Source: Bacteroidota bacterium
GTDB lineage: Bacteria > Bacteroidota > Bacteroidia > AKYH767-A > OLB10
Direction: 5' to 3'
Assembly: GCA_019136655.1 (NCBI GenBank)
Contig: JAGVTU010000017.1
Location: 248,001-312,000, forward strand
DNA length: 64,000 bases
The position numbers and the translations under genes are program-made. Numbering within the stretch: position 1 is the stretch's first letter; every line of letters starts with the position of its first letter. Of this stretch, positions 45,049-52,920 are shown one piece after another. The notes below the pieces were generated by a model. It made no database searches, had not been told where the DNA came from, and saw only the letters and a program-made list of their open reading frames with translations.

Positions 45049-46005
45049 ATGTATTACATTCAATCCTCTGCATATATTTCACATCAGGATACTTTTCGCA
45101 AGAAGGGATTCTCAAAAAATCTCTCTGAAAATATTTCGACTTTAATCAAACCTGATTACAAAGAATTTATCAATCCGGCTCTCATACGAAGAATGAGTGA
45201 AGTGCTTCGTATGTCAGTAGCCTGTGGCAGTGCTGCATTGCAGGATGCAGGTGTGAAAACAGCCGATGCCATCATTGCAGGTACCGGCCTTGGTTGCCTC
45301 ATGGACACTGAAAAATTTTTGAATAACGTAATCACCATTCAGGGAGGTATGCTCCCTCCTACTTCATTCATTCAGTCAACTCACAACACCATTGCAGGGC
45401 AACTTTCGCTGGCACTCTCCTGCCACAGTTATAATATGACGCATACACAAAACAGTTTGTCGTTTGAGTATGCATTGTCAGACGCCATGCTGATGCTGGA
45501 TGAACAGCAGGGAAATATTCTTGCGGGTGCTGCCGATGAATATATTGATCCCTTGCAGCCTGTTGCAAATCATTTTGGTTTAAACCGTTTTCCACTGACA
45601 TCAGGAGCAGGATTTTTTGTTTTGTCAGATAAGGCTTCAGCACACACAAATGCTGTATTAGCAGATGTGCTTGCCATTCACGACAGCGATGAAAATATCT
45701 GTAAAGATTTTCTTGAAAGAAATCATCTCTCTTCTCCTGATTTTATTCTTACAGATGGATATCATGATGACACCAAGCGCATCTCTCAGAATTTTTCTGA
45801 AACACCTGTAATTCCATACACTCCTCTTTGTGGAATGTATGCTACATCATCAGCGTTTGCCATGCATCTTGCCATTGATATCCTTCAGCAGAAAACAGAA
45901 CAAGTTTCAGGAACTGCAATCAGACAACATCGCAATGCACTTATTATAAATCAACTTTTACCGGGCCGTACAGGACTCATCTTAATAAAAAACTATGAAG
46001 CATAA
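45049..46005 (+). CDS. Chain-length-factor-like ketosynthase homologue (Cys replaced by Gln)
   Basis: The 318-residue thiolase-fold protein aligns with a KS: AIIAGTGLGCLMDTEKFL near the start, PPTSFIQSTHNTIAGQLSLAL, then NMTHTQNSLSFEYAL, where KS enzymes have TACSS. Gln134 takes the place of the nucleophile Cys, as in KS-beta/CLF subunits. The C-terminal half is reduced and the HGT and GHT histidine motifs are lost. It probably forms a heterodimer with the preceding KS and sets chain length. It overlaps the deacetylase gene by 11 bp. Confidence 0.82.
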   Translation: MYYIQSSAYISHQDTFRKKGFSKNLSENISTLIKPDYKEFINPALIRRMSEVLRMSVACGSAALQDAGVKTADAIIAGTGLGCLMDTEKFLNNVITIQGGMLPPTSFIQSTHNTIAGQLSLALSCHSYNMTHTQNSLSFEYALSDAMLMLDEQQGNILAGAADEYIDPLQPVANHFGLNRFPLTSGAGFFVLSDKASAHTNAVLADVLAIHDSDENICKDFLERNHLSSPDFILTDGYHDDTKRISQNFSETPVIPYTPLCGMYATSSAFAMHLAIDILQQKTEQVSGTAIRQHRNALIINQLLPGRTGLILIKNYEA

Positions 46006-46747
46006 AATCGTAACTGTCGTTTTTATTCTTGCATTAATTCTTACAGGGATTTTGTATTACAACAATTCAAATCTGATTCCTGTTCTCACTGTAATTCTGG
46101 TAATCTATCTTGCAATAACGGCATTGGGGTCGTATCAGATAAAACTTAATTACTACATCACTTCTCTGAACAAAACCAACAGCGACAGCATTGCACTCAC
46201 TTTTGATGATGGTCCTGACCCTGCCACCACTCCTCAGATACTTGAAATTTTGAAACTTGCCAATCTGAAAGCAAATTTTTTTGTGATTGGGAAAAATGCA
46301 GAAAAATATCCTGAACTGATAAAAGCTATAGCAGCTGACGGACATACCATCGGCAATCATTCCTATTCTCATTCTGCAGGTATAGGATTATTCTCCAGAC
46401 AGAAATTAGTGAATGACGTAAACCAATGCACTGAAGCGATTGAGAAAATTACCGGAGTGAAACCTGTTTTATTCAGACCGCCATTTGGTGTTACCAATCC
46501 GCGTTATGCCTATCTGCTTCAGACAACAGGACTAAAATCCATCGGATGGAGTATCAGAAGCTACGACACAACCATAGAAAATGAAAAAAAACTATACAAC
46601 CGAATAACTTCACAATTAAAAGCGGGAAGTATCGTACTTTTACATGATACCAGCACAACAACCATACGAATGTTACCCTCACTCATCAACTATTGCAATC
46701 AAAACAATTTACCTATAAAACCGATTAACGAACTTACAGAACAATGA
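45995..46747 (+). CDS. Polysaccharide deacetylase (NodB) family protein
   Basis: The 250-residue protein has two membrane segments at about 7-24 and 27-43, then a NodB domain: ALTFDDGPDPATTPQIL holds the catalytic Asp and metal Asp, GNHSYSHS holds the metal His pair, and RPPFGVTN and VLLHDT complete the motif set. Such domains remove N-acetyl or other acyl groups from sugars. In this cluster it may tailor a sugar or lipid head group of the polyene. Its stop overlaps the lolA-like start by 4 bp. Confidence 0.9.
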   Translation: MKHKIVTVVFILALILTGILYYNNSNLIPVLTVILVIYLAITALGSYQIKLNYYITSLNKTNSDSIALTFDDGPDPATTPQILEILKLANLKANFFVIGKNAEKYPELIKAIAADGHTIGNHSYSHSAGIGLFSRQKLVNDVNQCTEAIEKITGVKPVLFRPPFGVTNPRYAYLLQTTGLKSIGWSIRSYDTTIENEKKLYNRITSQLKAGSIVLLHDTSTTTIRMLPSLINYCNQNNLPIKPINELTEQ

Positions 46748-47373
46748 AACACCTTCACCGATTATTTTGGTTAATGCTTTTAATAACTTCTGCTGTAGCT
46801 GCACAAAACCCCGAGCCGCTGTCTGACAGTAAAGATTTTATTTCGAGACTGAAAGAGCAAAGCCAACAAAACAAAACCATCAAAGCAGATTTTACTGAAG
46901 AGCGTTATATGTCTGTACTGAAGGAGCCACAGAAGTCTAACGGAATATTTTATTACAAAAAGGACAATATGCTGCGCTGGGAGAAAACAGCACCTTCGTC
47001 ATACATTTTTATCAGTGCCGACAATAAAGTGAAGGTTCGCGAGAGTGATAAAATTAAAGATGTTTCTTCCGTCAATCAGGTAATCGGCAGAATAAAAGAT
47101 TTGATGCTGACACTAGTGAATGGAAATTTCAACGACAGCAAACAGTTTGAACCCAGTTATTTTCAGACAGCTCAGTCGTATATCGTAAAACTAAAACCTA
47201 AGAATAAGCGAATGAGTAATTCTTTCGAATATATTCAACTCAGCTTTAACAAAAAAAATATGCTGCTCGATGAACTTTCCTTCTTTGAAAAATCAGGTGA
47301 CAAAAATGTGATGAAGTTCAGCAATCAGCGTGTAAATATTCCATTGGCCGATACCTTATTTACTAATTTCTGA
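46744..47373 (+). CDS. LolA-like outer-membrane lipoprotein carrier protein
   Basis: The 209-residue protein has a signal peptide (about 1-20, ending in AVAAQ) and the LolA fold: FTEERYMSVLKEPQKSNGIFYYKKDNMLRWEKTAP is the typical opening, and the later YIVKLKPKN and IQLSFNKKNMLLDEL strands fit. A LolA-like carrier is a standard member of aryl-polyene clusters, where it is thought to ferry the lipid-linked pigment across the periplasm. This copy is probably dedicated to that, not to general lipoprotein sorting. Periplasmic location is inferred. Confidence 0.9.
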   Translation: MKHLHRLFWLMLLITSAVAAQNPEPLSDSKDFISRLKEQSQQNKTIKADFTEERYMSVLKEPQKSNGIFYYKKDNMLRWEKTAPSSYIFISADNKVKVRESDKIKDVSSVNQVIGRIKDLMLTLVNGNFNDSKQFEPSYFQTAQSYIVKLKPKNKRMSNSFEYIQLSFNKKNMLLDELSFFEKSGDKNVMKFSNQRVNIPLADTLFTNF

Positions 47374-47375
47374 AG

Positions 47376-47723
47376 ATGCTGCTGAATTCATTCTTCTTTA
47401 TTCAAAAAAATGATGACGGTGTTTATCGCCTGCAACTGAATGCCGATCATGTAATTTACAAAGGGCATTTCCCTGAAAATCCTGTTACTCCCGGTGTGGT
47501 GCTGATACAGATGCTTACCGAGCTGATGCAACAGCATACAGGCAAAGCAGTGCGACTGATTTCCATCCCTTCCTGTAAATTTTCAAAAACGCTGAATCCT
47601 TTTGAATATCCATTTGTCAACTACAGCATTAAAACAACACAAAGCGACAACCACATTCAGGTGAGTGCACAGGTGGAAGAAGAAGGAACGCTGTTTTGTA
47701 AAATATCAGCAGTGTACGAATGA
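47376..47723 (+). CDS. Hotdog 3-hydroxyacyl-ACP dehydratase (FabZ/ApeI-like)
   Basis: The 115-residue protein has the full dehydratase loop: GHFPENPVTPGVVLIQMLTE, with catalytic His31. It is shorter than FabZ (about 145) and matches the ApeI-type dehydratase. With the ApeP-like protein, the cluster has two hotdog enzymes, as aryl-polyene systems do. Its stop overlaps the next start by 4 bp. Confidence 0.9.
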   Translation: MLLNSFFFIQKNDDGVYRLQLNADHVIYKGHFPENPVTPGVVLIQMLTELMQQHTGKAVRLISIPSCKFSKTLNPFEYPFVNYSIKTTQSDNHIQVSAQVEEEGTLFCKISAVYE

Positions 47724-48889
47724 TTCAACTGAATGTAATTCATGCCTGTGTCATTGTGCCTACCTTCAACAATGACAAGACACTGGAAAGAGTGTTGACA
47801 GGTGTTCTTACATTCAGCAATGGCAATGATGTGATTGTAGTAAATGATGGTTCTACGGATAACACCGATGCTGTTCTTGAAAAATTTCGCAACAGAATTA
47901 TTCTGCTAAAGAATGAAAAAAATCAGGGAAAAGGATTTTCATTGCGCAAAGGATTTGCAGAAGCCATCAACAGAGGATTTAAAAATGCTATAACTATTGA
48001 CAGTGACGGACAACATTACCCTGACGACATCAGCGTGATGATTGAAAATGCACAGCTCCATCCGGGTGCATTGCTGATGGGCTCACGCAATATGAATCAG
48101 GAAAATGTTCCGGGGAAAAGTTCTTTTGGAAATAAGTTTTCAAAGTTCTGGTTTTGGATTGAAACAGGTCAGAAACTTCCTGATACGCAAACAGGTTTTC
48201 GGCTGTATCCTCTTGATGAGCTGAAACACATTCGCTTGTTCACACGCAAATTTGAAACTGAAATTGAAGTAATCGTAAGGCTTGCATGGAGAGATGTAAA
48301 AATTATTGCAGTGGCTGTGAAAGTATTATATGACCCTGATGAACGTGTTTCGCACTTCAGACCTTTTCGTGATTTTACGCGCATCAGCATACTCAACACC
48401 TGTCTGGTTTTTCTTACACTGATTTATTTTCTTCCTAAGCGCATCATTCAGTATCTCTGGCGCAAAGGAATTATCACTGTGCTGAAAGAAGAAATTTTCC
48501 GCAGTGATGAAAGTAATTTCAAAAAGGCAGCATCTGTTGGCTTTGGTGTTTTTATGGGCATTGTTCCCATCTGGGGTTTTCAGCTGCTGGTAGGAATTCC
48601 TTTGGCTGTTTTAATGCGAATGAATAAAGTTTTGTTTATTGCCGCTGCCAACATCAGCATTCCTCCAATGATTCCACTTATCATTTTTGCAAGCTACTAC
48701 ACAGGAGGATTTTTTGTAAAAGAGAAAATGCGTTTCCAAAGTCTGGCAGAAATTAATCTCGAAAGTATCCATGCCAACTTTATACAATATGCCACCGGTG
48801 CATGCATACTGGCTGTAATTGCCGGTGCAATAGCTGCAGTGATTACTTATATGGCATTCAGTATTTATAAATTCAGGAAAGTAAGATGA
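47720..48889 (+). CDS. Glycosyltransferase 2-DUF2062 fusion membrane protein
   Basis: Residues about 5-230 form a GT-A domain: HACVIVPTFNNDKTLERVL, VVNDGSTDNTD and TIDSDGQHYPDDI, the metal-binding loop, with LPDTQTGFRLYP further on. The C-terminal about 130 residues are a DUF2062 domain with three membrane segments (GFGVFMGIVPIWGFQLLVGIPLA and two more). It would glycosylate a lipid-linked product at the membrane. It is the last gene of the run; its TGA is one base before the direct repeat that bounds the adjacent island. Confidence 0.9.
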   Translation: MIQLNVIHACVIVPTFNNDKTLERVLTGVLTFSNGNDVIVVNDGSTDNTDAVLEKFRNRIILLKNEKNQGKGFSLRKGFAEAINRGFKNAITIDSDGQHYPDDISVMIENAQLHPGALLMGSRNMNQENVPGKSSFGNKFSKFWFWIETGQKLPDTQTGFRLYPLDELKHIRLFTRKFETEIEVIVRLAWRDVKIIAVAVKVLYDPDERVSHFRPFRDFTRISILNTCLVFLTLIYFLPKRIIQYLWRKGIITVLKEEIFRSDESNFKKAASVGFGVFMGIVPIWGFQLLVGIPLAVLMRMNKVLFIAAANISIPPMIPLIIFASYYTGGFFVKEKMRFQSLAEINLESIHANFIQYATGACILAVIAGAIAAVITYMAFSIYKFRKVR

Positions 48890-48890
48890 G

Positions 48891-48914
48891 TTTACTTCCC
48901 GATACAAAACTTCG
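48891..48914. repeat. Left boundary repeat of the island (att-like)
   Basis: TTTACTTCCC, one variable base (G), then ATACAAAACTTCG. It matches the mnmE 3' end at 57892-57915 in 23 of 24 positions and in the same orientation. Read on the minus strand it would encode KFCIGK-stop, but the homology ends right outside the 24 bp, so it is an attachment core and not a gene fragment. The single difference is synonymous (ATC versus ATA, Ile). Confidence 0.85.
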
Positions 48915-49096
48915 GATTAAGAAGTTTCTCAACAGGCGTTATCATTTTACTTTTGTGTTTTGTAACGTTGAGTTAATTAAGTATAAAAAGTTTCTTTACT
49001 TATAATCCTGCTTAAAATCATTTAACCAATACATAAGAGAGGACAAATAATGAAGGTAGTGTTTTACTGCACGAAAAATATTTGATAGGCTTTCCC

Positions 49097-51997
49097 TTAT
49101 ACACTTGTTGAATTTGTTACCACATCAAAATCTGCTCCGATGGCTTCAAAATGCTTTCTGCCACATTTGATTTTGTCTGCTTCTGAATTACGGAGCTTTT
49201 CAAAGTTTTTGGTGCTTTTTGTTTCTCTTACCAAATAAATGGTTTCATCATTGTGCTTTACTATTGCCCAGTCGGGGTTGTATGTACCAATAGGGGTTTC
49301 TACTTTGAAGAATGCAGGTAGTTTTACAAATAGCTTTATATCTTCTCTCTTGTCTAATTCTTCGGCAAAACGTCTTTCTACTTCGCTATCATAAATAACT
49401 GCATTATAAACTGATTTTTGAACCTGCAAACATTGTTCAAAGTAGTCTTTCAATTCTTCTTCTCGGAATAGCTGCATACTCCATTCTACCTGCCCTGTTG
49501 TTAGTTTTTCGTACTTAATTCCGTCAATCATTAACTTGTGTAATTCCCGATTGATAATTCCGGCTACTGCATCCATAAACTTCTGTGGATTGATGGCAAA
49601 CTCAGCAATTCTGTTGGAACCTGAAAGTATCTTTACCAATGTGGCTCTTGTGAGTTCTGTTTCTTTTTGCAGGTAGGCAAGAATATCAGGCAGAATGCCT
49701 GAATATTCAATTTTTATCTCATTGGCTTTTGTGTTGGTGGTTGTTACCCCTTTCTTTTCAATACCAACAATATCTTCCCTGTATGATACTTTAACCGCTT
49801 CAATTTTTTCCATTTCTGAAATAGACTTAATTGCGTTAGCAATTAAGGTGTCTGTTGAGTAATCAACCTGATAGGTAGTGCGGTGCTTGATTTTATTCCA
49901 AAGGATTTCAAACTCAGGGTCGAGAAATATCTGTTTGTTGATTTTGAGCCTTTTGGGTTCTTCGTCTTTTTTGATGTGTCTTTCTAATAGGTACGATTGT
50001 AAAACGGTGATGATTTCCGCTTCCTGTTCTGCAAACTGCTCGGACAAGCCCAATGAAAATCCTTCTTTAGCAGGGTTGAATGCAGACTGTATTTTGCCGT
50101 TGGCATCTACAAACCCTTTGCTTACTAATTCTGCCCAAATATCTTCACTTGCTTTTCTGCCTAATGGTTTTTCTTCTTCACCTTCTAAAACAGATAATTT
50201 TGAGAATGCAATTTTGGGTACTTTACCAAAGGTAACGCCACAATCGTCTTCATACTCTTTTTGCAGCCCTGCTGCAAAATCTGCATAGCTTTCACGTGCA
50301 ATTACAGTTAGTTTGTTGATGTTATCGTCTTTTACTCTTTCGCCATCTGCATTTACTGGCAAACGAAGCCCACGACCTAATGTTTGTCTGCGTTCTTTTG
50401 TACTACCTACTTCTCTTAAAACACAAATCTGGAATACATTCGGGTTGTCCCAACCTTCACGAAGTGCAGAGTGTGAAAAGATAAATTTCAATGGCTCGTC
50501 CATTGAAAGTAATTGCTCCTTGTTACGCATAATTTTTGCGTAGGTATCATCATCTGCCTGTGTGCTTCCGTTGGTGTCTTTGAATACCCCTTTTTTGTCT
50601 GCTGAGAAATACCCATCGTGTAGCTTGTCCACCGGGAAAACATCTAATTCCTTGTATTGTGGCAACTTGATTAACTCGCTGTAATGGTATTCAAACAATT
50701 CAGCAAACTTGCCTTTAGCAGGTTTGCCTTCTGAATCATAGATACGGTAATTGGCAACCTTATCAACAAAAAACAAACTCAATACTTTAATGCCTTTACC
50801 TTTTAATTGCAACTCTTTATCCAAGTGCTTTTTGATGGTATTTTTGATTTGCACTTCTATCAGATCATCTGTGATACCACCCCTTTCCTGACCTAAGTAC
50901 AAACGACCTGAAGTAAAGTCTATAAACTCATTACCTGGTTCACAACTGATGTCTAAAACTTCAAAACCATTACGGTAGGCTTCTCTTTCATTGGATAAGG
51001 TATATAAATCTGCATTTTGCTTTACCCAAAAATCTTTCTCTTTTACACTTCCTTTGTCTTGAACTTGTATTTTAACTTTTGCTTTTATTCCGCTTTTGTT
51101 GTCCACTTCCATCAATTTGATGTAAGCATCATTTTGAGCATTTGCACCAACTACTGAGGCAACTACAATTTGCTTCACCAAACGCAATTCATACGCCTTA
51201 ATTGGGTCGAGCTTGTAAACAAGGTTGTACAAGTTTTTGTGCGTAGCAGAAAAACGGAATATGCACAAAGGATTGAGAGATTTGATGGCTTCCTGTGCTT
51301 TTGGGGTATTGTCCACACTTTGGGGTTCGTCTATCAAAACAATAGGGCGAACTGAATGGATAAAGTCTCTTGGGCTAAATCCGCTTAATTGGTTGCGTTC
51401 CTGATTGAAGATGTTTGTTTCTTTATTGAAAGCATCAATATTGATAATCATTATCTGCAACTGGTTGCTGGTGGCAAATTGCCGAAGGCGATTTGCTTTC
51501 TTGCTATCATATACAAAATGCTCAAACTCTATATTGTTGTAAAGTGCCTTGAAGTGCTCTCCTGTAATTTCAATATTCTTTAGTGTGCCTTCCCGGATGG
51601 CTACACTTGGCACTACAATGATGAACTTCTTGAAACCATACTTTTGGCTCAACTCAAATATGGTACGCAGGTAAACGTAAGTTTTACCTGTGCCTGTTTC
51701 CATTTCTACGGAGAAGTTTAAGCCATTATTTTGAAATTCTGTTTCGGTGGTTGGGTCTAAATCATTTCTTTCCTGAATGGCTTGTAAGTTCTTTAATAGG
51801 GTATCATCCATAAGGGTCAGATGATTGCCAATGCCTAACTCGGTTTGTATGGTGCTTAATTGCTGCCCCGCTTCTGCTTTTGCATTGATTTCTATGGTAT
51901 AGTCGCCTTGGTTTAACGGTTGACCATCAAACAAATCAACAAAGCTGCTTACAGCTTGTATTTGATATTCTTGGGTGCTGTCGAACTTTAACTTCAT
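49097..51997 (-). CDS. res: Type III restriction enzyme Res subunit
   Basis: I chose the ATG at 51997, 4 nt past the upstream stop, giving 966 residues that open MKLKFDSTQEYQIQAVSSF as Res proteins do; a longer frame to 52030 overlaps kilA-N. Walker A is ETGTGKTY (100-107), motif II is DEPQ (223-226), and superfamily 2 motifs continue to GRGLRLPV. The nuclease domain near the end has Pro908-Asp909 followed by Glu925-x-Lys927, the PD-(D/E)xK core. With Mod it translocates on DNA and cuts near unmodified sites. It is complete and shows no frameshift. Confidence 0.95.
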   Translation of the reverse strand: MKLKFDSTQEYQIQAVSSFVDLFDGQPLNQGDYTIEINAKAEAGQQLSTIQTELGIGNHLTLMDDTLLKNLQAIQERNDLDPTTETEFQNNGLNFSVEMETGTGKTYVYLRTIFELSQKYGFKKFIIVVPSVAIREGTLKNIEITGEHFKALYNNIEFEHFVYDSKKANRLRQFATSNQLQIMIINIDAFNKETNIFNQERNQLSGFSPRDFIHSVRPIVLIDEPQSVDNTPKAQEAIKSLNPLCIFRFSATHKNLYNLVYKLDPIKAYELRLVKQIVVASVVGANAQNDAYIKLMEVDNKSGIKAKVKIQVQDKGSVKEKDFWVKQNADLYTLSNEREAYRNGFEVLDISCEPGNEFIDFTSGRLYLGQERGGITDDLIEVQIKNTIKKHLDKELQLKGKGIKVLSLFFVDKVANYRIYDSEGKPAKGKFAELFEYHYSELIKLPQYKELDVFPVDKLHDGYFSADKKGVFKDTNGSTQADDDTYAKIMRNKEQLLSMDEPLKFIFSHSALREGWDNPNVFQICVLREVGSTKERRQTLGRGLRLPVNADGERVKDDNINKLTVIARESYADFAAGLQKEYEDDCGVTFGKVPKIAFSKLSVLEGEEEKPLGRKASEDIWAELVSKGFVDANGKIQSAFNPAKEGFSLGLSEQFAEQEAEIITVLQSYLLERHIKKDEEPKRLKINKQIFLDPEFEILWNKIKHRTTYQVDYSTDTLIANAIKSISEMEKIEAVKVSYREDIVGIEKKGVTTTNTKANEIKIEYSGILPDILAYLQKETELTRATLVKILSGSNRIAEFAINPQKFMDAVAGIINRELHKLMIDGIKYEKLTTGQVEWSMQLFREEELKDYFEQCLQVQKSVYNAVIYDSEVERRFAEELDKREDIKLFVKLPAFFKVETPIGTYNPDWAIVKHNDETIYLVRETKSTKNFEKLRNSEADKIKCGRKHFEAIGADFDVVTNSTSV

Positions 51998-52001
51998 AAG
52001 G

Positions 52002-52886
52002 CTATTCAGGTAATTGGTTTTGAGAGCCATCTTCCAAATAAATATCCGGTGATGTTTTTTTGATGGATTTCAAAAAATCTTGTTTATTCAAGATTTCTAA
52101 CTGGTATTTTGCAATTTCATATAGTTTCTGAAAACGAACTTGCCTTGCAATACCGTTTCGCATCATATCAGCATTGGCTGATTCCAAATTGGAGAGTACT
52201 GCCAATTCATTGATACTTGCAACATCCCTTATGTTCATTTCTTGCAGGGCTAATTGTGGGTTGGCTTCACGCCATTGTTTTGCTGTACATTGAAATAAGG
52301 CAAGATTGAGTACATCTGCTTCTTCGGCATATTCCAAGCTTTTTTTGGCTTCCGGTAAGGTAGAATGTGGAATAACGTAATCCTTTATGGCATCTGTTTG
52401 AATGGTATAGTTTACTTTACTTAAAACACGTTTTACGTTCCACTCTAAATTGTAATGGTTGCTCTCAACTTCTTTAAGCCTTTGGTATTCTTTAATTAAG
52501 TACAACTTGAAACTTGGATTTAACCAAGTAGCAAATTCAAAGGCAATGTCTTTGTGGGCATAAGTACCGCCATACCTGCCGGATTTTGAGATAATTCCGA
52601 TAGCATCAGTTGCTTCTATCCATTTTCGAGGGGTAAGATTAAAGTTGTTTAAGCCTGTTTGTTTTCTAAAGGTGTCGAATTCGACACCTTTAAAATTTGG
52701 ATTATTCAATTGTTCCCATAACCCAAGAAATTCAACGGTGTTTCTGTTACGCATCCAGTTTCGGATGTAATCATCACCTTCTTCTGACCTTACTATATCA
52801 GTGAGTGATATATAGTCTATTTCGTTGATATTCAAAATAGTGATATCTATGTTTTGAACCTGTATTTTCTTGTTTTGCTTGCTCAT
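52002..52886 (-). CDS. KilA-N domain protein
   Basis: The 294-residue protein has an N-terminal KilA-N domain (about 5-145): ISLTDIVRSEEGDDYIRNWMRNRNTVEFLGLWE, then TPRKWIEATDAIGIISKSGRYGGTYAHKDIAFEFATWLNPSFKLYLIKEYQRLKE in two blocks. The C-terminal half is helical with no family I can name. KilA-N is a DNA-binding domain from phages and large DNA viruses, also seen beside restriction genes in Bacteroidota. Here it lies 34 bp after mod and 4 nt before the chosen res start, so it is made with the system. A regulatory or specificity role is inferred. Confidence 0.85.
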   Translation of the reverse strand: MSKQNKKIQVQNIDITILNINEIDYISLTDIVRSEEGDDYIRNWMRNRNTVEFLGLWEQLNNPNFKGVEFDTFRKQTGLNNFNLTPRKWIEATDAIGIISKSGRYGGTYAHKDIAFEFATWLNPSFKLYLIKEYQRLKEVESNHYNLEWNVKRVLSKVNYTIQTDAIKDYVIPHSTLPEAKKSLEYAEEADVLNLALFQCTAKQWREANPQLALQEMNIRDVASINELAVLSNLESANADMMRNGIARQVRFQKLYEIAKYQLEILNKQDFLKSIKKTSPDIYLEDGSQNQLPE

Positions 52887-52920
52887 TTTTCAATCTTTAA
52901 TTGTGGCGATTTCGCCATAT

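Noticed and set aside
48978-49002. TAAGTA/TACTTA inverted repeat at the left island end as a terminator or recombinase site
   Set aside because: The stem is only 6 bp and AT-rich with a 13-nt loop, expected often by chance in this base composition.
49878-50288. Plus-strand frame of 136 codons inside res
   Set aside because: It is an antisense shadow of a well-supported Res coding region, with Ser/Leu-rich low-quality protein.
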